DNA of 64,000 nt from an uncultured Chryseobacterium sp. (lineage in GTDB: Bacteria > Bacteroidota > Bacteroidia > Flavobacteriales > Weeksellaceae): contig CAJYWN010000010.1 of assembly GCA_913778275.1 (NCBI GenBank), positions 8,956 to 72,955 on the forward strand, given 5' to 3'. Position 1 is the stretch's first letter, and each line of letters starts with the position of its first letter. The notes below the pieces were generated by a model, which saw nothing but the letters and a program-made list of their open reading frames with translations, did not search any database and had not been told where the DNA came from. Positions 50,099 to 61,800 of the stretch are shown piece by piece. Both the position numbers and the translations under genes were made by a program.

Positions 50099-50532
50099 AA
50101 AATATAACAAGAATATTCATTTTAGTGACTGCTTTATTTATTAATCAAACAGCATTTTCCCAAATAAATAAAAATGATTGTCCATCCGAGTTAAGTTACT
50201 TTGCAGATAGTTTGCCTATTGATGGAGTAAATTGGTATGTGCCCCTTAAATATAATATCACAAGAGAATATATAGATCTGAAGATTCGAAAAGACAACAA
50301 AGATGAGTTATATATTCGATTTAAAATAATTGAAACTTTAAAATGTGATTTTAGAGACATACAGAACTGTGATCTGATATATAAAGTATTGACATATGAC
50401 GAAGATGCAGACAGTTTTGGGGAAAGACAATCTGAAATTGAGTTCAAATTTTCCGATGGAAAAGGTAAGATTTATATTAGGCATCCTAATTTCCCTGAAA
50501 TTAGTAGTGATGCAACAACGTTTGAAAAATAA
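50095..50532 (+). CDS. Small exported protein, 145 aa, AT-rich island
   Basis: Signal peptide MKNITRIFILVTALFINQTAFSQ, then about 120 residues of periplasmic protein with Cys at DCPSEL, KCDFRD and NCDLIY. Predicted mixed alpha/beta with alternating strands (EYIDLKIRKDNKDELYIRF). Not recognised. It overlaps the upstream membrane protein gene by 4 bp (ATGA). Together the two make a membrane plus periplasm module. Confidence 0.68.
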   Translation: MKNITRIFILVTALFINQTAFSQINKNDCPSELSYFADSLPIDGVNWYVPLKYNITREYIDLKIRKDNKDELYIRFKIIETLKCDFRDIQNCDLIYKVLTYDEDADSFGERQSEIEFKFSDGKGKIYIRHPNFPEISSDATTFEK

Positions 50533-50565
50533 TAAACTATATTTTTTCAGGTATGAAACACTATA

Positions 50566-50946
50566 ATGATTAAAGAAATATTAAAAGTTGCTTTATTATC
50601 TATTTTGGTAATATTGCTAGTAGTGATTCTTATCATAAACTTGACGCTTGTAAAGTATGACGGGGCAAATATATTTATGAGTATCTATTGGCTTTTTTAT
50701 GTTCTCATAGTAGATTTTTTCATATATATATTCATTTATTTATTGGTAATGTTTTATTTATTTAAAATTAAAATCATACAACTTAATTACATCACAGTAT
50801 TATTATTTACACTTATATTGTATATATCAGCAGAATTTTTTACTGCAAAAAATGAAAGAATTGATAGTATTGTAAGATCAATTCTGATAATTTTGAGCTG
50901 TTCAAGTTTTATTTACTATTTTTTTAAAAAATGGATTAAACCATGA
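50566..50946 (+). CDS. Small membrane protein, 126 aa, AT-rich island
   Basis: Four hydrophobic helices (about 5-26, 38-66, 76-92 and 103-118) and a short basic end (FFKKWIKP). The C-terminal end resembles the end of the 49664 product (LFKKWIDFSL), suggesting that the two are distant paralogues. The stop codon overlaps an ATG (ATGA at 50943) that begins the next, frameshifted, gene. Function unknown. Confidence 0.62.
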   Translation: MIKEILKVALLSILVILLVVILIINLTLVKYDGANIFMSIYWLFYVLIVDFFIYIFIYLLVMFYLFKIKIIQLNYITVLLFTLILYISAEFFTAKNERIDSIVRSILIILSCSSFIYYFFKKWIKP

Positions 50947-51682
50947 AAGGGAAATTTTATTTGTCATCCTATTTGCTATTTACAGCAATATAAATTCACA
51001 AATATTCAAAGAGCCTTATTATTTTGTTGGCCCTGATGAAATGCATGTGTACAAAAAGTCTAATGACACATTATATACCTCAACAACATTTTCTTTGAAG
51101 CTTGATAATGGTAAGAAATATAGAAGTCATTTTAAAATTTGGGAGGTAAAAGAAAATACATCGGATATTGTAATTATGAAATTGGAGAGCCTCGACAGTA
51201 TTCCTTTAACAACAGAGCCATATCCCGAAAATAGATTCAGAATTTTTGTTTACAAAAAGAATAGAGGAGAAGAGCTTACAATGATTAATGATATCGGTCA
51301 TTTAACAAAGCAACAAATGGCAGCTTATAATACGGACACAATACGGGCAAAAAATAGCATAGGAATGAAACTCTACAGCCTTACCTATATGAAGGAACTA
51401 TCAAAGCTGAAAAAAGTTACTACAAAAAATGATGTTGATAAAATTAACGAAGAGCTTAACGATCCCAAGTATCTAAAGATCGTAGAAGAATACAAAAAAG
51501 AAAATAAATTACCAGATCCCTATGCTTCTATTTTGACGGCAAATCTTATTAATACTGCTTGTCTTAATATTGGATACAGCCCAATCGGTGCAAGCTTTTC
51601 GATGAATATTATCAGCTCTGATAAGAAGGCTAAAGAGAAGGAAAAAATAATTACTGAGTTTTATAAACGCGTAAATCAATAA
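50943..51682 (+). pseudogene. Exported protein gene with an apparent 1-base deletion near its start
   Basis: From ATG 50943 the frame ends after 16 codons. The adjacent frame, without its own start, encodes a signal peptide (EILFVILFAIYSNINSQ) and continues unbroken through YYFVGPDEMHVYKKSND to 51682. ATG AAA GGG with one A fewer than ATG AAA AGG would explain the shift: restoring it gives a protein of about 247 residues starting at the ATGA overlap with the upstream gene. If the shift is real, a shorter cytoplasmic product could start at 51041 (213 residues). The mature part is charged and ends in a helical region; its family is unknown. Confidence 0.62.
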
Positions 51683-51687
51683 AAAAT

Positions 51688-51716
51688 AAACCGCAGAAAC
51701 TTTCTGCGGTTTTTCT
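51688..51716 (+). terminator. Terminator at the right end of the island
   Basis: AAACCGCAGAAA (51688-51699) and TTTCTGCGGTTT (51701-51712) form a strong stem (loop from the inner AAACTT), followed by TTCTATG. Confidence 0.8.
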
Positions 51717-51848
51717 ATGTAAAATTATTACGACACATCAGCTTTTGAAATATTTGCTGAAAACAAATAACACATATGTCATGTCAATTATCCCGCTTCT
51801 TACAAGATAAATTCATAATTTAGCATCCTTAAACTAAAATGGAAAAAT

Positions 51849-52700
51849 ATGGTTGCTATTGTTGATAGTGGTTCTACAAAATCAGACTGGATCATTCTGG
51901 ACGAATTCAAAAACGTCTTTCTGAAAGCAGAAACCATTGGCTTCAACCCGAATTTTATCAGCAAAGAACTTATCGTTCCCGAAATTGAAAAAAATACAAG
52001 CTTAAATTCCGTTAAAAACTCCATCACCAAAATCTATTTCTACGGCTCAGGATGCGGCGTTCAGCAAAACTGTGACATTATTATCGAAGAAGTGGGAAGA
52101 GTTTTCACCAGTGCGGAAATCATTGTGAAAGAAGATCTTACGGCAGCAGCCTACGCAGCGTACCGGGGAAAACCCGCCATTGTGTGTATTCTTGGGACAG
52201 GCTCCAATTCATGCTATTTTGACGGTCAAAATATAAAAATTCAGTTGCCTTCATTAGGTTTTCTGGTTGGCGACGAAGGAAGCGGAAGCGCTATCGGCAA
52301 ACAGCTGGTCAGAAGATTCTTTATGCAGAAACTTCCCGAAGATCTTTCCTGCGAATTTGAAAAAACGTATAAGCTTACTGTGGATGAAGCTTTGAAAAAC
52401 ATGTATCATACCACAAGGCCGAATGCTTACCTAGCCGATTTCAATAGATTTGTGGTAGAAAGAAAAGAACATCCGTACTTAAGGAAAATGGTGCACGATG
52501 AAATGCTCAATTTCTTCGACTATCAGGTGCTTCCCTACAAGGAGTCAAAAGATGCCGAAATCAATTTCATCGGTTCTATTGCCTATTACTATGAAGACGT
52601 CTTGCGTGCAGCAGCAGCAGAACTTAATTTACATGTGGGACAGATCGTACAGAAACCTATCGAGAGCTTAGTCGATTATCACATTCAATATATTTTATAA
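51849..52700 (+). CDS. BadF/BadG/BcrA/BcrD-type ATPase, probable N-acetylglucosamine kinase-like sugar kinase
   Basis: 283 residues of the ASKHA fold. Phosphate-1 motif VAIVDSGSTKSDWI at the start, phosphate-2 and adenosine regions ILGTGSNSCYFDG and VGDEGSGSAIGKQLVRRFF. Bacteroidetes members without the Fe-S ligand cysteines of BadF act on amino sugars such as N-acetylglucosamine; the substrate here is not provable. It is 21 bp before maeB in the same direction and probably cotranscribed. Confidence 0.82.
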   Translation: MVAIVDSGSTKSDWIILDEFKNVFLKAETIGFNPNFISKELIVPEIEKNTSLNSVKNSITKIYFYGSGCGVQQNCDIIIEEVGRVFTSAEIIVKEDLTAAAYAAYRGKPAIVCILGTGSNSCYFDGQNIKIQLPSLGFLVGDEGSGSAIGKQLVRRFFMQKLPEDLSCEFEKTYKLTVDEALKNMYHTTRPNAYLADFNRFVVERKEHPYLRKMVHDEMLNFFDYQVLPYKESKDAEINFIGSIAYYYEDVLRAAAAELNLHVGQIVQKPIESLVDYHIQYIL

Positions 52701-52721
52701 TTTAAAAACAAAATTCATCAT

Positions 52722-55016
52722 ATGTCAAGTAAAACCCACCGCGACGAAAAGAACTTTAATCAGGCCGCGTTAGATTACCATAAAGCCGAACCTAAAGGAA
52801 AAATCGAAGTGATTCCTTCAAAACCGCACTCCTCGCAGAGAGATCTGTCATTGGCCTATTCGCCGGGGGTTGCTGTTCCCTGCATGGAAATCCACGATAA
52901 GCCGGAAACCGTTTACGACTATACTGGGAAAGGAAACCTGGTAGCCGTTATTTCAAACGGTACAGCAGTTCTGGGATTGGGAGATATCGGCGCAGAAGCT
53001 TCAAAGCCGGTAATGGAAGGAAAAGGTCTTTTGTTTAAAATCTTTGCAGACATCAATGTCTTTGATATAGAAATCAACGAAAAAGATCCCGACAAGTTTA
53101 TTGAAATCGTGAAAGGTATCGCTCCTACATTTGGAGGGATTAATCTTGAAGATATTAAAGCTCCGGAAGCATTTTATATCGAGCAGCGATTAAAAGAAGA
53201 ACTGGATATTCCTTTAATGCACGACGATCAGCATGGTACAGCCATCATCTCGGCAGCTGCTTTGATTAACTCGCTGAAAATTGCCAATAAAAAAATAGAA
53301 GAAGTAAAAATGGTGGTAAACGGAGCCGGAGCGGCTGCCATTGCATGCACCAATCTTTATATTTCTTTAGGGTTGAAAAGAGAAAATGTCCTCATGTGTG
53401 ACAGTAAAGGAGTAATCAATCATAAAAGAGAAAATCTTACTCCTGAGAAATTAGACTTCATTGCTCAGACCGATATTGATACCTTGGAAGAGGCTGTAAA
53501 AGGATCTGATGTTTTCGTAGGATTGTCAAAAGGAAATGTAATGACACCGGAAATGCTTCTCAGCATGAACGAAAACCCGATCGTATTCGCTTTGGCCAAT
53601 CCGGATCCTGAAATTGCCTATGACGTAGCCATTGAAACCCGCAAAGATGTTATCATGGCAACCGGAAGAAGTGATTTTCCTAACCAGGTAAACAACGTTC
53701 TCGGGTTCCCATATATTTTCCGTGGAGCGTTGGATGTACAGGCAAAAACGATCAATGAAGCCATGAAACTGGCAGCTGTTCATGCTATTGCCGATCTTGC
53801 TAAAGAACCGGTTCCTGAAGCTGTAATTCTTGCCTATAACTTACAAAATCTGCATTTCGGAAGAGAATATTTTATTCCAAAACCATTTGATAACCGTTTG
53901 ATTACCAAGGTATCAAGCGCGGTCGCGAAAGCTGCTGTAGAGAGTGGGGTGGCAAGAAAAGCCATCACGGATTTCGACGAGTATGAAAACAGCCTTCTCG
54001 ACAGAATGGGAAGAGATGAAAAGCTGGTGAGAATGATGCAGAACAGGGCAAAAGCAAATCCTAAGAGAATCACTTTAGGAAATGCCGAAGAATATAACGT
54101 CCTGAAAGCCGCACAGATTCTCTATGAAGAAGGAATTGCCTATCCTATTCTTTTAGGAAGCAAAAAATACATCAAAGAACAGATGGAACGTTTTGGGATT
54201 GACCTTGATGTTCCGATTATTGATCCAAGTGACGACGACCAGAAGGAAAACAGAAAAAGATACAGGGAAACGCTTTGGAAACTTCGCCAGAGAAAGGGGA
54301 TGAATGAATATAAAGCCAAAAGATTCGTTCGGCAGAGAGATTATTTCGGCCCTTTAATGCTGAAACACGGAGATACGGATGGATTGATTGTTGGTTTCTC
54401 TAAAAACTATGTGTCTACTTTGAGACCGGTTCTGGAAGTGATTGAAAAAGATAAAGGAGTGGATAAAGTAGCTGCCATGATGATGATTCTGTCTGAGAAA
54501 AAACCGATTTTCTTTGCGGATACCTCCATCAACCAGAATCCTACGGCTGAAGATCTTGTAAATATTGCAAAAATGGCAGAGTTTACCGTAAAATCTTTTG
54601 CAATTGAACCGAGAATTGCCATGCTTGGATTTGAAAACTTTGCTGCGATTTCTGAAACTTCAAAAAAAGTGGCTAAAGCCGTAAGTATTCTTCATGAAAA
54701 ATACCCGAAAATGGTGGTGGACGGAGAGATTCAACCCGATTTTGCCATGAACTCCGATCACCTGAGCGATTATCCGTTCTCAAAATTAGGAACAACGCCT
54801 GCCAATACATTCATTTTCCCAAATCTTGAAAGCGCCAATCTTTCCTATAAAATTATCAGAGGAATGAAGGTTGCGCAGGTAATAGGCCCGATTCTGATGG
54901 GATTAAAACAGCCTGTTCACGTACTTCAGATGCGTTCCAGCGTAGATGAAATTGTAAATCTTGCTACCATTGCAGTTCTGGATGCACAGAGAAGAGAAAA
55001 GAAAGACAAAAAATAA
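52722..55016 (+). CDS. maeB: NADP-dependent malic enzyme with phosphotransacetylase-like domain
   Basis: Oxidatively decarboxylates malate to pyruvate, giving NADPH. 764 residues, the size of MaeB-type fusions. The N-terminal half (1-430) has malic enzyme motifs SLAYSPGVAVPCMEI, FGGINLEDIKAPEAF, MHDDQHGTAI and NGAGAAAIACTN (NADP-binding). The C-terminal half (about 435-764) is the phosphate acetyltransferase-like domain, usually regulatory rather than catalytic (for example NAEEYNVLKAAQILYEEGI and FPNLESANLSYKI). A terminator follows. Confidence 0.95.
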   Translation: MSSKTHRDEKNFNQAALDYHKAEPKGKIEVIPSKPHSSQRDLSLAYSPGVAVPCMEIHDKPETVYDYTGKGNLVAVISNGTAVLGLGDIGAEASKPVMEGKGLLFKIFADINVFDIEINEKDPDKFIEIVKGIAPTFGGINLEDIKAPEAFYIEQRLKEELDIPLMHDDQHGTAIISAAALINSLKIANKKIEEVKMVVNGAGAAAIACTNLYISLGLKRENVLMCDSKGVINHKRENLTPEKLDFIAQTDIDTLEEAVKGSDVFVGLSKGNVMTPEMLLSMNENPIVFALANPDPEIAYDVAIETRKDVIMATGRSDFPNQVNNVLGFPYIFRGALDVQAKTINEAMKLAAVHAIADLAKEPVPEAVILAYNLQNLHFGREYFIPKPFDNRLITKVSSAVAKAAVESGVARKAITDFDEYENSLLDRMGRDEKLVRMMQNRAKANPKRITLGNAEEYNVLKAAQILYEEGIAYPILLGSKKYIKEQMERFGIDLDVPIIDPSDDDQKENRKRYRETLWKLRQRKGMNEYKAKRFVRQRDYFGPLMLKHGDTDGLIVGFSKNYVSTLRPVLEVIEKDKGVDKVAAMMMILSEKKPIFFADTSINQNPTAEDLVNIAKMAEFTVKSFAIEPRIAMLGFENFAAISETSKKVAKAVSILHEKYPKMVVDGEIQPDFAMNSDHLSDYPFSKLGTTPANTFIFPNLESANLSYKIIRGMKVAQVIGPILMGLKQPVHVLQMRSSVDEIVNLATIAVLDAQRREKKDKK

Positions 55017-55038
55017 TCATAAAGATTTCAAAATAATC

Positions 55039-55068
55039 AAAGGCTTCATTTTTTGAAGTCTTTTTTTT
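55039..55068 (+). terminator. Terminator of maeB
   Basis: AAAGGCTTCA (55039-55048) pairs with TGAAGTCTTT (55054-55063), one G-U, loop TTTTT, followed by T-run. Confidence 0.8.
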
Positions 55069-55266
55069 AGGTCTAAAATACCGATGCACATAAAATATTT
55101 TCCTGATCAATCTAAGGCATAATTAGGAAAACTGTTTTTCAAGTCTTTTATATTTGTGGATTATCTTTAAAATTCAAATTAAAAATTAAGTTAAAAAGCA
55201 TTCGCCTCTGAAATGAAAACATTAATTAGTTTAATTTGCTATATTTGGGAGTTTTAAAAATTAATA

Positions 55267-55851
55267 ATGATATTTTCACTACAAGGCACTGTTCAGGAAC
55301 TTACGCCTACTTACGCAGTAATTAACGTCCAGGGCGTTGGTTACTATGTAGGGATAAGCTTAATGACCTCACAAACCCTTACCATCAATAAGGAAACCTT
55401 TCTTTACATTCAGCAGATTATCCGGGAAGACGCTCATTTGCTGTTCGGCTTCAAAACCAGATCGGAAAAAGAGATGTTCAATCTGTTAATAAGCGTTAAC
55501 GGAGTAGGTGCTGTTTCCGCCCTTATTTTACTGTCTACTTTAAGCCTGGATGAGATCGCATCAGCCATCCTTTCCAGAAACAGTGCACTCATTCAGAAAG
55601 CCAAAGGAATCGGGGCTAAAACCGCCGAAAGAATCATTGTTGATCTTCAGGATAAAGTGCAGAAATTCAGTGATCCGGAGCAAAATATTTCTGCCCTCGC
55701 AAATAATAAAGTGAAGGAAGAATCGTTATCTGCATTAGAAGTTTTGGGCATTCCTAAAAGGATGAGCGAGAAGCTTGCAGACAAAATCATCAAACAAAAT
55801 CCGGAGATTTCAATCGAAGAACTGGTAAAACAAATTTTAAAAAACATTTAA
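55267..55851 (+). CDS. ruvA: Holliday junction branch migration protein RuvA
   Basis: Binds four-way junctions and recruits RuvB for branch migration in recombination and repair. 194 residues. N-terminal OB-fold (MIFSLQGTVQELTPTYAVI, then GYYVGIS), the acidic-pin and helix-hairpin-helix region (LLISVNGVGAVSALILLS and AKGIGAKTAERIIVDLQDK), and the C-terminal RuvB-binding three-helix bundle (SALEVLGIPKRMSEKLADKI). It is 6 bp upstream of sprA, an order seen in many Flavobacteriia. Confidence 0.95.
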   Translation: MIFSLQGTVQELTPTYAVINVQGVGYYVGISLMTSQTLTINKETFLYIQQIIREDAHLLFGFKTRSEKEMFNLLISVNGVGAVSALILLSTLSLDEIASAILSRNSALIQKAKGIGAKTAERIIVDLQDKVQKFSDPEQNISALANNKVKEESLSALEVLGIPKRMSEKLADKIIKQNPEISIEELVKQILKNI

Positions 55852-55857
55852 CATTTG

Positions 55858-58800
55858 GTGGCAAATATTAAGTATTTCAATATATTCTTGTTCCTGTCGT
55901 TCATGTGCATGTCAGTGATGACATTTGCACAGCAAAGACCGGCAGTGAGGGACACGGCAATAATAAAAAAAGACTATCAGCTGGCAGATCCTACACAGTA
56001 TGAAGCCTATTATGATATAAAAACCGGAATGTATTACGTATATCCGAAAATCGGAAATACCATTACAGGTCCTCCTACCGCAATGTCTCCCGAAGATTAT
56101 AAAGAATTTATGATGGCGGAGCAGACAAGAGCGTACTACAAAGAGAAATCAGACCGCTACAGCCTGATGTTCCGAAAAGATAAAAGTGATGCCGCCAGAA
56201 AAGGATTAATCCCTTCTTTAACGATCAATAACCGTCTTTTTGAAACCCTTTTCGGAAGCAATAAAATCGAAATCATTCCTTCAGGATATGTTTCTTTCGA
56301 CTTTGCGGGTCTTTACCAGAAGATTGATAACCCTTTGATCTTACCTCAGAACAGAACCAGTTTTACCTTCGATATCGATCAGAGAATCCAGCTCGGTTTA
56401 TTAGGGAAAGTAGGGGAAAATCTTCAGTTAAAAGCCAATTATGATACCCAGAGCGGCTTCGCGTTCGAAAACAGGATGAACCTCGTATGGCAGGCCAAAG
56501 GAAGCTGGAAAGACCTTCAGCAGAAAGGTCTCCAGGATGTGGATAAACCAAGTTCGGGAGGGGAAGATAAAATCATTAAAAGAGTAGAGTTCGGTAACGT
56601 AAACATGCCGCTGTCAACCAGCTTGATACGTGGTTCGCAATCGTTATTCGGGGTGAAAACAGAGTTTCAGCTTGGAAAAACGTATGGAACGGTAGTGCTT
56701 TCCCAGCAGCAGGGAGAGGCGAGAAATATTACCGTTCAGGGCGGTGGTGTTATGAATACCTTTAAACTCAACGCCATTGATTACGAAGACAATCAGCACT
56801 ATTTTATCGGTCACTATTTCTTGGATAACTATGATAATGCTTTATTAAACTATCCACAGATCAACTCTAAAATCAGCATCACAAGAATGGAAGTCTGGGT
56901 GCTCGATCAGGGGAACAGCAATCTGCAGTACCAGAAAAGTATCGTCGGGATCAGGGATCTTGGTGATGCTCCGGGAGTCCTTCCGAATAATGATCAGCCG
57001 GGCTTTAATTTGTATTCTAACGTAAATGCATTACCGGGACTAAGGGATGCAAGTACCGCTTACAATGCTATAAAAGGAGCCAATCTTCCGGTAGCTACCG
57101 GTGGTACGGAACCTTATATGGATGGCGAGCATTTTATATTTAACAAAAAAGCAAGAAGATTAAATACCAACGAATATATACTTCAGCCTCAGTTAGGGTA
57201 CATCTCATTAAACCAAAAATTAAATGATAACCAGCTTTTGGCGGTGTCATTCTCCTATACGGTAAATGGAAGCAACCAGGTGTACAAGGTGGGGGAATTC
57301 TCCGAAGAAAGTACGGTATTGATGGCGAAATTGTTAAAGCCCAATACCACGGTAAAAACTTCTTCTCCTATGTGGGATCTGATGATGAAAAACATCTATT
57401 CTCTTGATGCAGGACAGGTAAATCAGGACGGATTCATCCTGAATGTTTTATACAGAGACCCACAGTCAGGAGGTAAGCTAAATTATCTTCCGATTGCTAA
57501 TAACCCGCAGGTAAACAATGTGCCTTTAATCAAATTGCTGAACTGGGACCGACTTAATGCCAACGGGGATTTACAGACCAACGGAAACACTACCGGTGAC
57601 GGAATTTTCGATTTTGTCAACGGAATTACCATCCGGCCGGAAACAGGAAGAGTAATCTTCACCAAAGTTCAGCCATTCGGTAGCTATATTCAAAATGTGA
57701 TTGGAAGTAATGATCCGCAGTATGTTTTTGCAGATCTTTACGATCAGCAGAAGCAGGTGGCAACTTCCGGTAATCTTGCGCAGCGATACACTATAGAAGG
57801 ACGATATAAAGGAACGCAGGGACAGGGGATTTCCCTCGGTGCCGTGAATGTTCCGCAGGGTTCTGTAAAAGTTTCCGCAAATGGAGTTCAGCTTACAGAA
57901 GGTATCGACTATACGGTGGATTACATGCTCGGTACGGTAACGATCATCAACGAACAGGTAAAGCAGTCCGGACAGGCTATTAATATCTCATTAGAAAACC
58001 AGCTTACCTTTAATACCCAGAGAAAACGTTTCTTAGGATTAAACCTGGAAAGAAGATTTAATGAAAACTTTATCCTGGGAGGAACTGTCGTTAATTATTC
58101 CGAATCTCCGCTTACCCAAAAGGTAAACTACGGACAGGAAGCCGTAAACAATACCATGGCGGGAATCAACTTAATGTACAACAATCAGCTGCCTTTCCTT
58201 ACGAGATTAACAGATAAAATTCCGTTAGTAAATACCGAAGCACCCTCTAATCTGAATTTCAAAATGGAGGCTGCCTATTTGTTTCCGGGTTTAAATAAAG
58301 GAATCAATGACCAGTCGTACATCGATGATTTCGAACAGACGACTTCCAAAATTACTTTAAAAGAACCAACGGCATGGAGTCTTGCTTCAAAACCGGAAAA
58401 GAACCAGGCTGATGATATTTTTAAGGGAGCGGGTAAAAACAATGATATTACGGAGGGATATGGAAGAGGTTTGTTATCGTGGTATAATATCGATCCGCGA
58501 TTCTGGGGAGTAGGAGGAAGAGCTCCGAACGGTATTACACCGCAATCGGTATCCAACCATGCTTCCAGGAGGGTTCAGTTTTCAGAAATTTTCAATAACA
58601 GAGATTTCGTTGCCGGAGAGCAGACTTATACCAATACCTTCGATATTTCATATTATCCTACGGAAAAAGGGCCTTACAACTCCAATCCTGCAACAGAAAG
58701 TACGGCAAAGCGATGGGCGGGTATCATGAGACCAATCTCAGTTTCTAACTTTGTAAGCTCCAATATAGAATATGTGGAATTCTGGATGATGGATCCTTAC

Positions 58801-61800
58801 GCAGACGGAAATACCTTAGGTACAAATCCAAAACTTTTATTACAGCTGGGTAACGTTTCCGAAGATATCTTAAAAGACGGGCAAATGCAGTATGAAAACG
58901 GATTGCCGACTCCATCAGCACCATCTACTACCACAAGCTCAAACTGGGGAACCCAGCCTAAACAGCCGCCCATTTTATATGCTTTCTCCAGTGAAGGAGC
59001 AGACAGAACGGCGCAGGATTTGGGATACGATGGGCTAAGCTCTGATCAGGAAGCTGCTTTGTTTGGAAATACATTTGTTAACCCGGTTACTAATGTGTCA
59101 GACCCTGCTGTAGATGATTTCGTATTCTACATGTCGGACAGATTTACGGGAAATCAGGCATCTTCAGTGGTACAGCGATACAAATACTTCAGAGGTCCTG
59201 AAGGGAACTCTAAGAGCAACTCGCTGGAAGTTTCTACACAGACTCCGGATTCGGAAGATATCAATAAAGATTATAACCTGGATCAAAGTGAAAGCTATAA
59301 CCAGTATGAAATAAGACTTGATCAGGGAAGTTTGGTATTGGGACCAGGTAATAATATTGTTGATGTAAAAACCGTTCAGGCACAATTCCAGAACGGGCAG
59401 ACTTCCCAGGTAAAATGGTATTTATTCAGAATTCCTGTTTCACAATATGTTACCACTGCAGGAGACGCTGATCCTTCAATTCTTAATAATGTAAGATTTG
59501 CAAGATTATTATTAACAGGGTTTGATCAGACATCAACGTTAAGATTCGGAACGATGGATCTGGTACGATCGGACTGGAGAAAATATCCTAAGAATATTGC
59601 ACAGTATAGCTCTACAGTTCCGGATCCTGCAACAAATGAAGGCAGCCAGGTTACTGATACCAGCAACCTTGATGTAGGAAGTGTGAACATTGAAGAAAAT
59701 GCTTTAAACCAGCCTCCTTATGTACTGCCTCCGGGAATCGACAGGCAAATTCTTAGCGGAAATGCCGGAGCCCAAAGACAAAATGAAGCATCGTTATACA
59801 TGAACATTAAGGATCTGCCTAATGGACAGGCGAGAGGTGTATTTAAAAACACATCGCTCGATATGAGAAGATACAAAAAACTAAAACTTTTTGTTCATAC
59901 ACACACTGACCCAAGGATTATAGACCCCAACGTCGGACAGATTGACCCCAAAACCAAGTTCTTCATACGTTTTGGAAGTGATGCCACAGATAATTATTAT
60001 GAATACGAAGCTTCATTAAAGATTACTCCCAATACTGCAACTGCTCCTATGGAAATCTGGCCCATGGAAAATGATGTAGATCTGGATATTCAGGATTTTG
60101 TAGATGCTAAAATCAGAAGAGATAAAAACAATCCAAACAATATTACAGAAAGAACAAAAGATAATGTGTTTGATGAAGGAATAAATAACAAAAGAATTTA
60201 TATTAAAGGACGTCCGAGTCTGGGAAACATTACTACGATCATGATCGGTGTACGAAATGGTGTAGACAGAACAGATCCTGGATTCAACCTTGAAAGAGTT
60301 CTCTGGGTTAACGAAATCCGCCTTTCCGAAATCGAAAACGATGGCGGCTATGCAGGAAATGCCAGTCTTAACTTTAACCTTGGTGATTTTGCCACAGTGA
60401 ATACAAGTGCTTCCTATACCTCTGTAGGTTTTGGAAATATTGATTCTAAGCCGGCAGAACGTACACAGTCCACACAATCCGCATTCAGTATCAATACTGC
60501 TGTTAATGTTGATAAATTTCTTCCTGAAAAAACGGGTATTAAGATTCCGTTGAATTATTCATACTCTCAGACTATCGAAGATCCGAAATACAATCCTCTC
60601 GATACAGATGTCGAATTTAAAAAAGCGGCCAACAGAGAAGAGCTTAAAAAGGTAGCAAGAACATACACCCAGCAAAGAAGCATCGGTGTTGTTAACATGC
60701 ATAAAGAAAGAATGAACCAGAATAGAAAACCGAAATTCTATGATGTTGAAAACCTTTCCGTAACTGCCGTTTATAATGATGATTTCTACAGGGATATTTA
60801 TACCAAGAGAAATTACAGACAATATCTGAGAGGGTATATTGATTACAACTATACTTTCAAGCCGTGGGTAATTCGTCCATTCAATAAAATGATCAGCGAT
60901 ACTGCAAAATCTACAAAATATCTGAAATGGGTAAAGGAATTTAATTTCAATCCTATCCCTACGCGATTCTCTTTCAGAACGGAAGTCGACAGAAATTACA
61001 ACGAATTGCAGTTCCGTAATATCGACGCTATTTTAAGCGGAAACTATGCTGATGATTTCGCAGCGATCAAAAATAGAAACTTCTATTTCGGTTGGCAGTA
61101 TGGTTTAGGATTTAATTTTACTAAATCTTTAAAACTTGAAATCAACTCTGCTACCAGAACGTTGAATGATAATGTGGATGTGAATTCGATGAATAACAAT
61201 TCAATCTTCGGAAATGTATTCAGAGCCGGAAGACCTGTATTGTACAACCACAGGGTGCAGTTGAACTATAAACTGCCATTCCAGTATCTTCCTTATCTGG
61301 ATTTCATTGATGCTGAATTAGGCTATGGCTTTACCTACAACTGGAATGCAAGATCCACCGTCCTTCTGGCAAGTCCGGATGGAAGCCTTGGATCAATTGG
61401 CCAAAATACGAATGTGATTCAGGCTACTGCTTCTGCAGATTTTACGAAGTTCTTCGGGCAGTTTGGTTATTTTAAAAATATTTCTGCAAAACTTCAGAAG
61501 CGCAAACAGGAAATTGATTCCCTGAATAATGCCTATACGCAGGCCTGGGAGAAAAACAGATATGCTTACAAAAAATATAAGTTTAAAAACAGACTGACTC
61601 CGCTTCAGAGCATGGCGTATTTATTAACCTCAATCAAACAACTGGATGTTAATTACTCTGAAAACAATGGTACCGTTTTACCGGGATTATTATCCGCTCC
61701 AAACTGGTATGGTTATGGTCAGACCTTAGGAGGCCCCACCATCGGGTTCCTTTTCGGTTCACAGGCAGATATCCGAAGAACCGTTATGGAAAATGGCTGG

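Noticed and set aside
60016..60477. Minus-strand frame of 153 codons inside sprA
   Set aside because: It is a shadow of the sprA frame with His/Ile/Cys-rich nonsense composition.
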